From an uncultured Aquabacterium sp. (GTDB taxonomy: Bacteria > Pseudomonadota > Gammaproteobacteria > Burkholderiales > Burkholderiaceae_C), in assembly GCA_937923225.1 (NCBI GenBank), contig CALAKR010000176.1, positions 1-6,695 of the forward strand: a stretch of 6,695 nucleotides of DNA, written 5' to 3'. Both the position numbers and the translations under genes were made by a program. Shown in pieces: positions 5,842 to 6,695 of this stretch; positions within the stretch are counted from its first letter, which is position 1, and the number at the start of each line of letters is the position of its first letter. The notes beneath the pieces were generated by a model that searched no databases, had not been told where the DNA came from, and saw nothing but the letters and a program-made list of their open reading frames with translations.

Positions 5842-6375
5842 TTACTTCTTCTTGGTCTCTTTCAAGACCACGCGCTCGTCGGCATAGCGGATGCCCTTGC
5901 CCTTGTAAGGCTCGGGCGGACGGAAGGCGCGCACTTCAGCGGCGATCTGTCCGACCACTTGACGGTCCACGCCCTTGATCAGGATCTCGGTCTGAGACGG
6001 GGTCTCGACCTTGATGCCGGCGGGCATGTCTTTGATCACGGGGTGCGAGAAACCGATCTGGAGGTTCAGCTTCTGGCCTTGGGCCTGGGCACGGAAGCCC
6101 ACGCCGACCAGGGTCAGCTTCTTCTCGAAACCCTTGCTCACGCCGTTGACCATGTTGTTCACCAGGGCGCGAACGGTACCGGACATCGCATTGGCGGCGG
6201 CCGTGTCGTCAGCGGGGGTGACCTTGAGCACACCAGCGTCGTTGGCCACGCGGGCCAGCTCGGACTGGGGACGGCTCAGGCTGCCCAGGGCGCCCTTGAC
6301 GGTGATTTGATCTGCAGTGATCTGCACGTCCACACCTTGGGGGACGGCGATCGGCATTTTTCCTACGCGGGACAT
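5842..6375 (-). CDS. rplF: 50S ribosomal protein L6
   Basis: L6 lies near the factor-binding stalk base and the sarcin-ricin loop of 23S rRNA. The length of 177 residues equals that of E. coli. It has the two repeated L6 domains (about 10-82 and 90-170). The N-terminus is [15 protein letters not shown]. The domain junction reads [16 protein letters not shown] (85-100), and the signature [14 protein letters not shown] lies at 154-167. The start is ATG at 6375-6373, with GAGGAG eight bases upstream. It is 16 bases after rpsH. Confidence 0.98.
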   Translation of the reverse strand: MSRVGKMPIAVPQGVDVQITADQITVKGALGSLSRPQSELARVANDAGVLKVTPADDTAAANAMSGTVRALVNNMVNGVSKGFEKKLTLVGVGFRAQAQGQKLNLQIGFSHPVIKDMPAGIKVETPSQTEILIKGVDRQVVGQIAAEVRAFRPPEPYKGKGIRYADERVVLKETKKK

Positions 6376-6391
6376 GTCGATGGCTCCTCGA

Positions 6392-6695
6392 TCAGGCGAC
6401 GTAGCAGAGCACTTCGCCGCCGATACCGGCAGCGCGCGCCTTGCGGTCGGTCATCACGCCTTGCGGAGTGGTGACGATGGCCACACCCAGGCCGTTCTGG
6501 ACCTGAGGAATGCTGTGACGGCCTTTGTACACACGCAGACCAGGCTTGGACACGCGCTCGATCTTCTCGATCACGGGACGGCCTGCGTAGTACTTCAGGG
6601 CGATTTCCAGCGTGGGCTTGGCAGCCTCGCCGGTGACGTTGAATCCGTCGATGTAGCCCTCGTCCTTCAGGACCTGGGCGATCGCGACTTTCAGC
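6392..6695 (-). CDS. rpsH: 30S ribosomal protein S8 (5' end cut by window)
   Basis: S8 binds the central domain of 16S rRNA and is, in E. coli, the translational repressor of the spc operon through a site at rplE. One hundred residues and the stop are visible, starting [18 protein letters not shown]; by comparison with the 130-residue E. coli protein, about 31 N-terminal residues are outside the window. The C-terminal signature [19 protein letters not shown] is followed by [15 protein letters not shown] at 6574 is an internal valine, not the start, because the conserved frame continues upstream to the window edge. The identification is certain. Confidence 0.97.
   Translation of the reverse strand, partial: LKVAIAQVLKDEGYIDGFNVTGEAAKPTLEIALKYYAGRPVIEKIERVSKPGLRVYKGRHSIPQVQNGLGVAIVTTPQGVMTDRKARAAGIGGEVLCYVA

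Overview
This window holds the distal half of the bacterial ribosomal-protein spc operon followed by the alpha operon, all on the minus strand. Read right to left, the order is rpsH (5' end cut off), rplF, rplR, rpsE, rpmD, rplO, secY, a remnant of infA, rpmJ, rpsM, rpsK, rpsD and rpoA (3' end cut off). The high GC content, the S4 form without zinc cysteines, the RpoA start ([16 protein letters not shown]) and the infA remnant ending LTRARIVFRAK point to a betaproteobacterium of the order Burkholderiales, probably near Comamonadaceae/Sphaerotilaceae. The family placement is an inference from remembered sequences; no search was run.

Spc part (2918-6695): the genes are packed with 11-38 base gaps, each with a recognisable Shine-Dalgarno sequence. 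They encode 30S proteins S8 and S5, 50S proteins L6, L18, L30 and L15, and the translocon subunit SecY. No promoter or terminator is visible between them, so they are most likely one transcript.

Junction (2742-2917): infA, which in many relatives lies between secY and rpmJ, is missing. Its last 11 codons and stop survive as an isolated remnant. A hairpin with a GNRA-type loop sits just upstream of the rpmJ ribosome binding site.

Alpha part (1-2741): rpmJ, rpsM and rpsK are followed by a 336-base non-coding interval. It contains a terminator-like hairpin, two candidate promoters (one with a perfect TATAAT) and about 140 bases of potentially structured leader ahead of rpsD, which starts with GTG. 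This suggests that rpsD-rpoA, and presumably rplQ beyond the window, form a separate transcription unit. A further long hairpin plus T-run lies between rpsD and rpoA.

The coding content is ordinary, essential and conserved, and I see no novel system, mobile element, CRISPR array or RNA gene. The points of interest are regulatory and evolutionary: the infA remnant, the split of the alpha operon, and the intergenic RNA structures.
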